11,378 nt of DNA. Origin: an uncultured Acidobacteriota bacterium (GTDB taxonomy: Bacteria; Acidobacteriota; Blastocatellia; RBC074). A program made the position numbers and the translations under genes. Positions 1-11,378 of this stretch are shown piece by piece. Every line of letters begins with the position of its first letter. Position 1 is the first letter of the stretch. The notes beneath the pieces were generated by a model. That model was not told the DNA's origin, searched no databases, and saw nothing but the letters and a program-made list of their open reading frames with translations. The stretch is taken from positions 1 to 11,378 of the forward strand of contig CALBSU010000189.1 in the NCBI GenBank assembly GCA_937967285.1, in the 5' to 3' direction.

Positions 1-159
1 CGAACATTGGGTCACTCGCATAACCCCGGAGCAACGATCGCGCCCGGGGACAACGAACAAAGGGCAACTCGCAAAACCCGGGAGCAGCGATCGCACCCGG
101 GAACAACGAACAAAGGGCAACTCGCAAAACCCCGGAACAACGATCGCACCGGGGGACAT
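1..159. repeat. 53-bp tandem repeat, three copies, hairpin-forming
   Basis: Three directly abutting 53-bp units lie at 1-53, 54-106 and 107-159. Units 1 and 2 differ at 9 positions, and units 2 and 3 at 6. Each begins with CGAACA (CGAACAAAGGG in units 2 and 3) and contains a GC-rich inverted repeat around a loop of 13-14 nt that carries the palindrome CGATCG. The stems are CCCCGG/CCGGGG at 24-29/44-49, CCCGGG/CCCGGG at 77-82/96-101 and CCCCGG/CCGGGG at 130-135/149-154. After 159 only the first few bases of a fourth unit can be recognised before the first gene starts at 170. Since 53 is not a multiple of 3 and the units abut without spacers, this is neither a coding repeat nor a CRISPR array. 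The array may begin upstream of the window. Its function is unknown: an intergenic repeat family or a structured leader of the downstream transcript are both possible. Confidence 0.9.
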
Positions 160-169
160 CGAATAACAA

Positions 170-1102
170 ATGAACGAATATCAATATTCAGTGATCATCC
201 CGACACGCAACCGGCGTGATGATCTGCGCAAATGCCTGGACTCCCTGAGTCAGCAGGATTTCGACCGCGCGAAATACGAGGTGATCGTCTGTGATGACGG
301 CTCTGACGAGCCGGTGGATTCGCTGATCGAGGAGTTTTCGCAGATCTGGATGACTCTGCGTTGCGTCCGCCAGGAGCCGAAGGGTCCCGCGGCTGCGCGC
401 AATCTCGGCATCAGAAACGCCTGCGGAACTATCGTCGCGATGACCGACAGCGACACTCTTCCCGACAGAATGTGGTTGAAGAAGATCGACGAGGCGTTTG
501 CGGCCAATCCCGATGCCGTCGGAGTCGAAGGCCGTGTTTATGCTGAAAACGAAGGCGAGTTCGATCCGCTCGGAGAAGGCCCCGTCAACAAGGAAGGCGG
601 AGTCTTTCTGACATGCAACTGCGCCTATCGCCGGGATGCGCTGATCGCAGCGGGCGGTTTCGACGAGTCGTTTCCGTTTCCGGCATATGAGGATACCGAG
701 CTGGCGGCACGGATCCAGCAGTTCGGGCGAATCGTCTGGCAGCCCGAGGCTGTGGTTCTGCATCCGCAGCGGCCGCTGACGCTCCGCGCGGTGTGGAAGA
801 AACTTCATCACTGGGAATACATACAGATCATGGGTCACCGGTATGGTTATCTGGCGTGGCGCCATTATCCGGTCAGGCATCCTGGGCTGAGGGTCGCTTT
901 GCTCTCGGTCATCGCACTTCCACTGGCCAAGTTCAAGATCGCTGCGAGATGGCTCTTCCGCAAGCCTCTGGCTGCGCTCAAGCTGGCGGGATTCGGGATC
1001 GTCGAATCTCTCGGGGCGTTGTTCGTGGTCGTTCCGAAAGCGCTCTTCGGCGGTTTGAGCGGGAGAGCCGAACGGCCGGATTACCTCAGGATATCGAAGT
1101 GA
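170..1102 (+). CDS. GT2-family glycosyltransferase
   Basis: A 310-residue GT-A fold family 2 glycosyltransferase that would transfer a sugar from a nucleotide donor to a growing, probably lipid-linked, oligosaccharide at the inner membrane. The N-terminus has the first GT2 strand (SVIIPTRNR, 7-15). CDDGSD (41-46) holds the nucleotide-binding Asp, TDSD (92-95) is the DXD metal/donor motif, and an ED pair at 174-175 after GGFDESF fits the acceptor-side catalytic base. Two hydrophobic stretches near the C-terminus (about 239-255 and 267-296) suggest membrane association. The ATG at 170 places the first strand at the normal distance from the N-terminus. The ribosome site is weak (GGGGGA at 151-156, 13 nt away, inside the last 53-bp repeat). 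The stop overlaps the GTG start of the next gene (GTGA). Donor and acceptor sugars cannot be told from sequence. Confidence 0.93.
   Translation: MNEYQYSVIIPTRNRRDDLRKCLDSLSQQDFDRAKYEVIVCDDGSDEPVDSLIEEFSQIWMTLRCVRQEPKGPAAARNLGIRNACGTIVAMTDSDTLPDRMWLKKIDEAFAANPDAVGVEGRVYAENEGEFDPLGEGPVNKEGGVFLTCNCAYRRDALIAAGGFDESFPFPAYEDTELAARIQQFGRIVWQPEAVVLHPQRPLTLRAVWKKLHHWEYIQIMGHRYGYLAWRHYPVRHPGLRVALLSVIALPLAKFKIAARWLFRKPLAALKLAGFGIVESLGALFVVVPKALFGGLSGRAERPDYLRISK
1088..1091 (+). promoter_or_regulatory. Shine-Dalgarno for the GTG start at 1099
   Basis: AGGA lies 7 nt before the GTG at 1099, inside the end of the preceding gene. It supports that GTG as the real start of the second glycosyltransferase. The longer open frame that begins at 793 has no GT2 homology before 1099, and the first internal ATG (codon 16) would cut away the first beta strand of the fold. 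Confidence 0.6.
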
Positions 1103-2061
1103 GCGAAGTCGGGCGGGCGGTCCATCTGATTGTTCTGACATATCGAATGCGGGAGACGGCCCGCAACTGCCTGCTTTCTCTGAGGTCGCTGACATATCCG
1201 GATCTGACGATCATCGTGGTCGACAACGATTCGCGCGACGGGACGGAAGAGATGGTGAGAAGCGAATTCCCCGAGGCGGTGATGATCCAGACCGGCGGGA
1301 ATTTCGGCTACACCGGCGGCAACAACGCCGGAATCCGTTACGCGCTGGACAACGGCGCGGACTACGTGCTGGTACTCAATCCTGATACGATAGTCGCAAA
1401 CCCGTCATTCATCGAAGAGATGGTCGAGTACCTTGAAAATAACCCGGAAGTCGGCATCGCCGGGCCGCGGGTCTTTCTGCGCGAGAGATCCGAGGTGCAG
1501 AACACGGTGCTCTTTCCTCCGGGACTGTGGAGGAACATCGTCAACTGGTTCAGGTTCAGGATCGATCCGGGATCGCTCGAATTTTCCGGCGGGAGCGTGG
1601 TCGAGAGCCAGGTCCTCAACGGGGTCTGCATCCTGATCCGTTCGGAATGCCTGCGCCGGACGGGGCTCTTCGATGACAACATCTTCATGTATATCGAGGA
1701 TGCGGATCTCAATTACCGTGCGCGCAATCTCGGATGGAAGGTCTGTTATCTGCCGATCGACAGCGTCATTCACGTGCAGAAGCAATCGGGGTACGAGATG
1801 ACGGGGATGGTCAGTTTTCTGCTCCGGCGCAATTCAGTATATTACCTGTGCAAGATCGGACGCCGCATCGATGCGTGGGGATATGCGCTGCTCTCGCTGG
1901 CGGTGCTGGCCGCGCGCGGAGCAATGACCATGCGATGGTCCGCGATCAGGGATTATCTCGGTTTCTGCGCGAAGCTGGCGAGGGCGTACCGGCGAATCCT
2001 GTTCGGAATGAGTTTCGATCGCGATTACGGACCGCCGTACACCAAGTTCGAGGTTTTATGA
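1099..2061 (+). CDS. GT2 glycosyltransferase, rhamnosyltransferase-like
   Basis: A 320-residue GT2 enzyme of the RfbF/WbbL-like type (COG1216 group), often annotated as rhamnosyltransferase. Visible motifs are HLIVLTYRM at the first strand (9-17), VDNDSRDGT (41-49), NFGYTGGNNAGI (68-79, a signature of this subgroup), NPDT (94-97) at the DXD position, and MYIEDADL with E200-D201 as the likely catalytic base region. A short hydrophobic helix near 262-273 may contact the membrane. The start is GTG, overlapping the previous stop as GTGA and preceded by AGGA at 1088. The stop overlaps the next start as ATGA, so translational coupling on both sides is likely. The subgroup suggests a deoxyhexose such as rhamnose as donor, but the sequence does not prove it. 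Confidence 0.92.
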   Translation: MSEVGRAVHLIVLTYRMRETARNCLLSLRSLTYPDLTIIVVDNDSRDGTEEMVRSEFPEAVMIQTGGNFGYTGGNNAGIRYALDNGADYVLVLNPDTIVANPSFIEEMVEYLENNPEVGIAGPRVFLRERSEVQNTVLFPPGLWRNIVNWFRFRIDPGSLEFSGGSVVESQVLNGVCILIRSECLRRTGLFDDNIFMYIEDADLNYRARNLGWKVCYLPIDSVIHVQKQSGYEMTGMVSFLLRRNSVYYLCKIGRRIDAWGYALLSLAVLAARGAMTMRWSAIRDYLGFCAKLARAYRRILFGMSFDRDYGPPYTKFEVL

Positions 2062-3659
2062 AGAAGAAGGTAACAGGAGCGCTGATACTGACGTTGCTGC
2101 TGATCATTGCCGGAGTCGATGCGTCGCAGAGCAACCGGGTGGTCGAGTCGATCAGGGCGGAGGCGCTGCGAAGCAGCAGCGGAGAGAGACCGCTTCCGCT
2201 GGCCGGTCACTGGAATCTGGGCGAGGCCGAGAACGGATTCGATCCTGCCTGGCAGCTGAGGATGATCGACGCGGGGCATCATCTGCTCCCCTGGTTTCTG
2301 CTGCCGAACGTGCATGCGCATCCGGATGATCCGCGATGGCTCGGTTACTACGAGGCGGCGATCAAAAGAGCCGCCCGCCTGAAACTGCCGATCACCTTCA
2401 TCGGGACGCAGTGGGAGGCGATGCTGACCACGGAGGACGAGTACTTCAATCTGCCGCAGGAGCGGAACGCGAATGTCGTCCTGGCCGACGGTCGGGTCAA
2501 GCGTGAGATCTCGCCGTTCGGTCCGGTCGATCTGTGGCAGAAGGCCGGAAATACCTGGGGATCGACGCGGATGCTGAAGCTGATTCAGCAATGGTATCCG
2601 GATCCGCCGCGCGTGATCTTCATCTCGAACAACGAACATGCGCGTCTGAGCTGGATCCAGGCTGACGAGGATCGGCGATACGTCAGGATGTACGGCCGCA
2701 ATCGTGACGCCGAGTTCAAGCGGAAGGTCGTCGGCGACGGCTGGATCGAACGCTATCGCGCGCTGCAGAAAGGCTTCCGCGAGGGGCTCGCCAACAGGGC
2801 GTGGCGGGACAATTCGATCTTCATCGCATACGACGCCTTCGGCCCGGCCCATTTCGCACGGTGGCCCGGCTGGCTCGAGCATTCGCAGTACAGCCGCGGG
2901 CGGTCCTCTCCGTGGCCGCTGGCATGGGACGGCGGATCGCCGTCATTCTACGTCTTCAACTGGAGCGCGATCACGGATCACACGGTCTTCAGCCCGCAGA
3001 TCGAGGCGATGAACTGGGTCTTCATGCAGAAGGAAGCGCTGCGGCTGAATCCGGGTTTCTGGTTCGAGATGTCGGCGTGGGACGGGCACGAGCCGGGCGA
3101 CAGCGACAAGCGCGCGGCATACGCCAGATCGGGCCAGAGATTCACGCCGGCGCGCTACGGCGGGATGGTCCAGTTCGGCATGTGGCTTCTGCGCCCCCGC
3201 TCGGTGCGCGAGTTCAGGGGATACCGGGACACGCGAGCGCAGGCCGAGCCGTATTTTATGCCGATCGTCGAAGCGGTCGACAGGGTCCACAATCAGCCGG
3301 TTCTGAGGGAGTTCTGGCAGAGCGGTGCGCTGGTTCCCAATCGCGCGCACGCCCATCCGTATCAGACGATCGTTCCGCCGGAATATCAGAATGAGGACCG
3401 CTGGTTCCTGCTCGATACGACGGCCGATCCCGGCAGGCCGTGGGAACTCGGAACGGTGCTTCAGGTTTACTCTCTGGCGCTGGTCAGGGGATCGAAGCCC
3501 GCCCGGCAGTGGCTGATCTACGCTCACGCGCCGATCGCCGAACGCAAGGGAGTGGGAATCGTCGTTCCGGATTACGGCACGGTCAGAATCGACGTCCCGG
3601 TGGCCGGCGCGTTCTACACCGTGGACGAGAAGACGAAGCGGGTTCAGATCGTCAGGTGA
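2058..3659 (+). CDS. Secreted protein, putative TIM-barrel glycoside hydrolase-like
   Basis: A 533-residue exported protein that I cannot assign to a named family. The N-terminus is a clear signal peptide: KKK, a hydrophobic core at about 8-19, and VDA|SQ as a plausible signal peptidase I site after residue 22. The mature part is rich in Trp, Tyr and His (for example GHWNLGE at 50-56 and HHLLPWFLLPN at 74-84). Two Glu sites resemble a clan GH-A layout: VIFISNNEH (186-194), with N192-E193 like an Asn-Glu acid/base at the end of beta strand 4, and GFWFEMSAWDG (333-343), with E337 as a candidate nucleophile. The last 90 residues or so look beta-rich and could be a separate sandwich domain. ATGA and GTGA overlaps with glycosyltransferase genes on both sides tie it to polysaccharide assembly. 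Trimming, releasing or otherwise processing the polymer in the periplasm or outside the cell is an inference. A non-catalytic carbohydrate-binding role is also possible. Confidence 0.7.
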   Translation: MKKKVTGALILTLLLIIAGVDASQSNRVVESIRAEALRSSSGERPLPLAGHWNLGEAENGFDPAWQLRMIDAGHHLLPWFLLPNVHAHPDDPRWLGYYEAAIKRAARLKLPITFIGTQWEAMLTTEDEYFNLPQERNANVVLADGRVKREISPFGPVDLWQKAGNTWGSTRMLKLIQQWYPDPPRVIFISNNEHARLSWIQADEDRRYVRMYGRNRDAEFKRKVVGDGWIERYRALQKGFREGLANRAWRDNSIFIAYDAFGPAHFARWPGWLEHSQYSRGRSSPWPLAWDGGSPSFYVFNWSAITDHTVFSPQIEAMNWVFMQKEALRLNPGFWFEMSAWDGHEPGDSDKRAAYARSGQRFTPARYGGMVQFGMWLLRPRSVREFRGYRDTRAQAEPYFMPIVEAVDRVHNQPVLREFWQSGALVPNRAHAHPYQTIVPPEYQNEDRWFLLDTTADPGRPWELGTVLQVYSLALVRGSKPARQWLIYAHAPIAERKGVGIVVPDYGTVRIDVPVAGAFYTVDEKTKRVQIVR

Positions 3660-4815
3660 TCGAAGTACTACTGCTCAACAATGTGCCCGCGCCGTATTTC
3701 AATCCGCTCTTCGATGCGCTGGGACGGGAAGAGGGAATCAGGCTGACGGTCTGTTACGTCTCCGACTGGAATCGAGACGTCGCGTGGCGCGAAACGGAGC
3801 TCGAATCGCGGGCTTCTCATCGGACAGTGGTCCTCGACCGGCTCAATCCGGGGCTGACCCGGCTGTTCGGTTCACAGATCGCGGCGGCCTTCGCGCTGAT
3901 CGTCATGCTGGTCCGCAGGCGTCCGGATTATCTCGTCTGCTACGGTTACACGCTCGTGCCGCAGATGTCCGCCCTTGCCTGGGCGCTTCTGACCGGACTG
4001 CGTTATGCGATCGCGGGAGACGCGAACGCCTTCATCGACAATCCGACGGGAATCAAACGGCTGATCAAAGGCGCGTGGTTACGACTGGTGACCGCGCGAG
4101 CCGCCGCGCTGATCGTGATCGGCGCCGCCAACCGCAGGTTCTGGGAGTCATACGGCGCGAGGCCCGGGCAATTGTTCGATGCCCCCTTCGCGGTGGATAA
4201 TGACTACTTCGAGCGGGCCGCGGCCGAAGCGAGGGATTCGGTCGAAGCTCTGCGAACGCGGTTCGGGTTTCCGGGGAAGACGGTTTTTCTCTACGCCGGT
4301 CGCCTGGTCGCCCGGAAGAACGTGGATCTGATCATCAGTGCGGCCCGCCGGCTGAATGACGACGGGATCGCGGTTCTGATAGCCGGTGACGGTGAAGAGC
4401 GGGGACGGCTTGAATCGCTGGCCGGCGACGCTCAGAACATCGTCTTCGCCGGGCGGATAGACCCCTCGGAGCTGCCGGTCTACTATGCTGTCTCCGACGT
4501 TCTGGTGCTTCCGGCCGCGCAGGAACCGTGGGGACTGGTCGTCAATGAAGCGATGGCATCGGGACTGGCCGTCATCGCGCACCGGCACTGCGGATCGGCC
4601 GTCGACCTGGTCGACGATCGCAACGGATACAGAATGAATGAGTTTTCCGCCGACGAACTGGCAGCCGCGATGGCGAAGATTGCCGGAGATCGAAGCGAAC
4701 TCGAAAAGATGAAGAGAGTATCGAGAGAACGAATCGGCAGGTGGACGACTGCGGCGGCGGCTGAGGGGCTCGCGCGCGCCATCCGGACGACCGCCGTCGG
4801 AAAGGAGATCGGTCG

Positions 4816-4819
<4 letters not shown>
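3656..4819 (+). CDS. GT4-family glycosyltransferase (glycosyl transferase group 1)
   Basis: A 387-residue GT-B fold retaining glycosyltransferase. The N-terminal acceptor domain covers about 1-180. The C-terminal donor domain starts near 205 with VFLYAGRLVARKNVD (210-224), where R216 and K221 match the phosphate-contacting residues of GT4 enzymes. The EX7E motif is EPWGLVVNE (E290 and E298), followed by AMASGLAVI. The start is the GTG at 3656, which overlaps the TGA of the previous gene (GTGA) and puts the first strand (IEVLLLNNVPAPYF) right at the N-terminus, as usual in GT4. The frame is open further upstream, but there it lies inside the preceding gene and is not GT-like. No good ribosome site is visible, so coupled re-initiation is likely. 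The stop forms ATGA with the next gene. The sugar specificity is unknown. Confidence 0.93.
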
Positions 4820-6210
<1,391 letters not shown>

Positions 6211-6213
6211 ATC

Positions 6214-7386
6214 ATGGCCCGGATACTGTTCAATGCCCTGGCCTCGACAGCGGGCGGAGGCATCACCTGGCTCGAGAACGTTCTGCCGCGCCTGGCCGGG
6301 CAGCCTCACGATCTGATCTTCTTCGTTCCCCACGGATCGGTCGAACGTTACCGCCGGTTCGAGACGCCAGGTTTGAGATTCGAATCGGGGCCCGAGGCCG
6401 CCGGCGCGTTTTCAAGAATGGTCTGGGAGCAGCGCCGGCTGAGGAAGTACATCACCGGAAACGGAATCGATCTGCTGGTCGCGCTCGGCAACTTCGCGCT
6501 CTTCGCTTCGCCGGTGCCGCAGATCCTCTTCAATCGCAACGACCTCTATTTTTCACCCGAGTTCACACAGGACCTGATAAGGCGCGGGCTTCGCCGCGAT
6601 CTGCTCAGGCACCGGATCAGTGCGCGGCTGGCGCGGCTCTCGATCCGGGCGGCGGATCTGAACGTCACGCCGACGCGGGCCTTCGCCGAACGCATCCGGG
6701 CGGCTTTCCCTGCCGCGCGGCGCAAGCGCTTCGAGACGCTCCGTTTCGGATTCGACCCGGGCAGATTCGAGACAGCCGGAAGACCTTCAGGTGACGGGCC
6801 GATACGGATTCTGTACGTCAGCCACTACAACTATTTCAGGAACTTCGAGACCCTGATCAGGGCCCTTCCGCTGATCCGCGATCGAGTCAGAGCGATAACC
6901 GGCCGTGAAACGCGGCTGGTACTGACGACGGACATCCGGCGCGGAGCCGTCTACGGCGGATACGATGCCGGACCGGCTTCTGATCTCATCGACCGGCTTG
7001 GGGTCCGCGAATCGATCGAGATGCTCGGCGCCGTTCAGTACGATCGACTGGCAGGCGTTTACGGAAGCTGCGATCTCTTCGTCTGTCCGTCGTATTCCGA
7101 GAGCTTCGGGCATCCGCTGATCGAGGCGATGGCGGCGGGGCTGCCGGTCGTCTCGGCGGATATGCCGGTTCATCGCGAGGTCTGCGGCGATGCCGCGCTC
7201 TATTTTCCGGTCTTCGATGCGGAGCGGCTCGCCAACCGATGTGTCGATGTGCTGACCGACGAAGCTCTCGCCGACGGGATGCGATCCAGGGGAATCGAAC
7301 GGAGCAGGGAATTCTCCTGGGATGAACACGTCCGGGGGCTGTTCAGTCTGATCGAAGGGCTGCTGGCAATGGATCGCCGCGTATAA
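6214..7386 (+). CDS. GT4-family glycosyltransferase (glycosyl transferase group 1)
   Basis: A 390-residue GT-B glycosyltransferase, 3 nt after the preceding stop. The N-terminal domain opens with ARILFNALASTAGGGITWLE, whose Gly-rich loop (14-16) is typical of GT4 acceptor domains. The donor domain begins near 197 (IRILYVSHYNYFRNFETLI), and the EX7E motif is ESFGHPLIE (E296 and E304), followed by AMAAGLPVV. The usual GxxxxxKN donor-phosphate segment reads SHYNYFRNF here, with no Lys, a variant I associate with some polysaccharide-cluster GT4 enzymes. A weak AGGA (6196-6199) sits 14 nt before the ATG, so coupling to the gene before it is likely. Donor and acceptor are unknown. Confidence 0.92.
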   Translation: MARILFNALASTAGGGITWLENVLPRLAGQPHDLIFFVPHGSVERYRRFETPGLRFESGPEAAGAFSRMVWEQRRLRKYITGNGIDLLVALGNFALFASPVPQILFNRNDLYFSPEFTQDLIRRGLRRDLLRHRISARLARLSIRAADLNVTPTRAFAERIRAAFPAARRKRFETLRFGFDPGRFETAGRPSGDGPIRILYVSHYNYFRNFETLIRALPLIRDRVRAITGRETRLVLTTDIRRGAVYGGYDAGPASDLIDRLGVRESIEMLGAVQYDRLAGVYGSCDLFVCPSYSESFGHPLIEAMAAGLPVVSADMPVHREVCGDAALYFPVFDAERLANRCVDVLTDEALADGMRSRGIERSREFSWDEHVRGLFSLIEGLLAMDRRV

Positions 7387-7391
7387 AGAAA

Positions 7392-8409
<1,018 letters not shown>

Positions 8410-8417
8410 TTTATCGA

Positions 8418-10297
<1,880 letters not shown>

Positions 10298-10301
<4 letters not shown>

Positions 10302-11378
10302 AACAGGTCATCCAGAATTTTAGAACCGGCGAGCTCAAGATCGAGGAAGTGCCCGAGACGATTTGCGGGCGGGGCGGGGTGCTGGTCACCAACGTCGCCT
10401 CTCTGATCAGCGCGGGCACAGAGAAGATGGCGGTCGGTCTGGCGCAGAAATCGCTGGTCGGCAAGGCGCGCGAGCGTCCCGATCTGGTGCGTCAGGTGCT
10501 CAACAAGCTCAAGCGCGACGGATTGATGAACACCGTTCAGACAGTCAGAGCGCGGCTCGACGCGCCGCTGGCGCTTGGGTACAGCTGCGCCGGCATCGTT
10601 CGCGAGGTCGGCCCGGGAGCTGATGGCTTCAGCGTCGGCGACCGCGTTGCCTGCGCCGGCATGAACTACGCTTCGCATGCCGAAACGGTCTTCATTCCGA
10701 AGAATCTGGCGGTACGGATACCGGAAGGAGTCAGTTTCGATGAGGCCGCATTCGTGACGCTCGGCGCGATCGCGCTGCAGGGAGTCCGCACAACGGAGTC
10801 GGCTCTCGGCCATAATGTCGCGGTCATCGGGCTCGGTTTGCTGGGACTGCTGACGGTTCAGATCCTGAAGGCCGCCGGATGTCGCGTCATCGCGATCGAC
10901 CTCGATCCGGCGAAATGCGCGCAGGCACGTGAGCTCGGCGCCGACGCGACCGTCCTCAGATCGGAAGATGTCGAAGACGCGGTCTCGAGGTTCACCGAAG
11001 GGTATGGCGCAGATTCGGTGATCATCACCGCGGCCGCAGAGACGAACGATCCGATCGAACTGGCGGGACTGATCGCGCGCGACCGGGCGATTGTTTCGAT
11101 GGTCGGCGCGGTCGGAATGGATATCCCGAGGAAGATCTATTACGAGAAGGAGCTGCAGCTCCGGCTCTCACGTTCCTACGGCCCGGGCCGTTACGATCCG
11201 ACATACGAGGAAGGCGGAGTGGACTACCCGATCGGTTACGTCCGCTGGACCGAGCGAAGAAACATGCAGGAGTTTCTGCGTCTGGTCGCCGCCGGATCGG
11301 TCAGGCTGGAGCCGCTGATCACTCACCGGTTTCCGATCGCCGAGGCGGCCGGCGCTTACGACATCATCACCGGCAAGA
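10298..11378 (+). CDS. Bi-domain oxidoreductase, N-terminal MDR part (incomplete at window end)
   Basis: An open frame of 360 codons without a stop up to the window edge; the rest of the gene lies outside. It starts with an ATG that overlaps the previous stop (ATGA). The protein belongs to the zinc-type alcohol dehydrogenase-like MDR superfamily: GYSCAGIVREVG (94-105), VGDRVA (113-118), and the Rossmann motif GLGLLG (178-183) with D201 at the end of the second strand, which favours NAD(H). The Cys/His zinc ligands of classical alcohol dehydrogenases are not visible: the catalytic-Cys region reads SAGTEKM (38-44). From memory, the pattern including SYGPGRYDPTYEEGG (293-307) and YPIGYVRWTERRN (310-322) matches polysaccharide-cluster proteins of about 700 residues, in which an MDR domain is followed by a GFO/IDH/MocA domain. 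The second domain should therefore follow beyond the window. The likely role is in making or modifying a sugar; the substrate is unknown. Confidence 0.88.

Noticed and set aside
1..159. CRISPR array.
   Set aside because: The 53-bp units abut directly with no unique spacers, and no cas gene is nearby.
7..219. A 70-codon open frame across the 53-bp repeats.
   Set aside because: The repeat period is not a multiple of three, so the copies are read in different frames, and the frame runs into the GT2 gene. It is repeat DNA, not a protein gene.
793..1098. N-terminal extension of the second glycosyltransferase from an ATG at 793.
   Set aside because: This stretch overlaps the conserved end of the first glycosyltransferase in another frame and has no GT2 homology. 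A GTG at 1099 with AGGA 7 nt upstream is the better start.
188..1195. A 335-codon minus-strand open frame opposite the first glycosyltransferase gene.
   Set aside because: Low-complexity, Arg-rich translation with no domain. The plus strand has a full GT2 protein with its motifs in order.
1734..2057. N-terminal extension of the secreted protein from an ATG at 1734.
   Set aside because: It would bury the signal peptide inside the protein and overlap more than 300 bases of the preceding gene. The ATG at 2058 gives a standard signal sequence.
2025..2882. A 285-codon minus-strand open frame under the secreted protein gene.
   Set aside because: No recognisable features. The plus-strand frame has a signal peptide and start/stop overlaps typical of this operon.
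3440..3655. N-terminal extension of the first GT4 from an ATG at 3440.
   Set aside because: It is out-of-frame reading of the secreted protein's 3' end. The GT4 fold begins right after the GTG at 3656.

Overview
This window is part of a bacterial polysaccharide (exopolysaccharide, O-antigen or capsule) biosynthesis cluster. All eight genes lie on the plus strand and are packed head to tail. The DNA is GC-rich, coding density is very high, and four starts form ATGA or GTGA overlaps with the previous stop inside the first seven genes, with a fifth between the last two. The O-antigen ligase/Wzy-type membrane protein and the varied glycosyltransferases suggest a Gram-negative or diderm bacterium. 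Nothing here fixes the phylum: there is no rRNA, no tRNA and no taxon-specific marker. An under-sampled environmental phylum such as Acidobacteriota is possible, but that is a guess.

Layout. Positions 1-159 hold three abutting copies of a 53-bp tandem repeat, each able to form a GC hairpin; the array may continue upstream of the window. Then follow GT2 glycosyltransferase 1 (170-1102), GT2 glycosyltransferase 2 (rhamnosyltransferase-like, GTG start, 1099-2061), a secreted protein of unknown family with glycoside-hydrolase-like features (2058-3659), GT4 glycosyltransferase 1 (GTG start, 3656-4819), an O-antigen ligase/polymerase-family membrane protein (4816-6210), GT4 glycosyltransferase 2 (6214-7386) and a WaaE-like GT2 glycosyltransferase (7392-8282). 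A 129-bp palindromic element with heptanucleotide-repeat arms (8281-8409) fills almost all of the only sizeable internal gap. It is followed by a glutamine-dependent asparagine-synthetase-type amidotransferase (8418-10301) and the first 360 codons of a bi-domain oxidoreductase (from 10298, running off the window).

How they may work together (inference). The five glycosyltransferases would assemble an oligosaccharide repeat unit on a lipid carrier at the inner face of the inner membrane. The Wzy/WaaL-type protein would polymerise or transfer it on the periplasmic side. The AsnB-like enzyme and the oxidoreductase would make or decorate an unusual sugar, for example an amidated uronic acid. The secreted protein would act on the polymer outside the cytoplasm. 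No flippase, initiating phosphoglycosyltransferase, Wza/Wzb/Wzc or nucleotide-sugar pathway gene is visible, so the cluster continues beyond at least one edge.

The least explained items are the secreted protein at 2058-3659, the palindromic heptad element at 8281-8409, and the 53-bp repeat array, in which two copies show a compensatory base-pair change in the hairpin stem.
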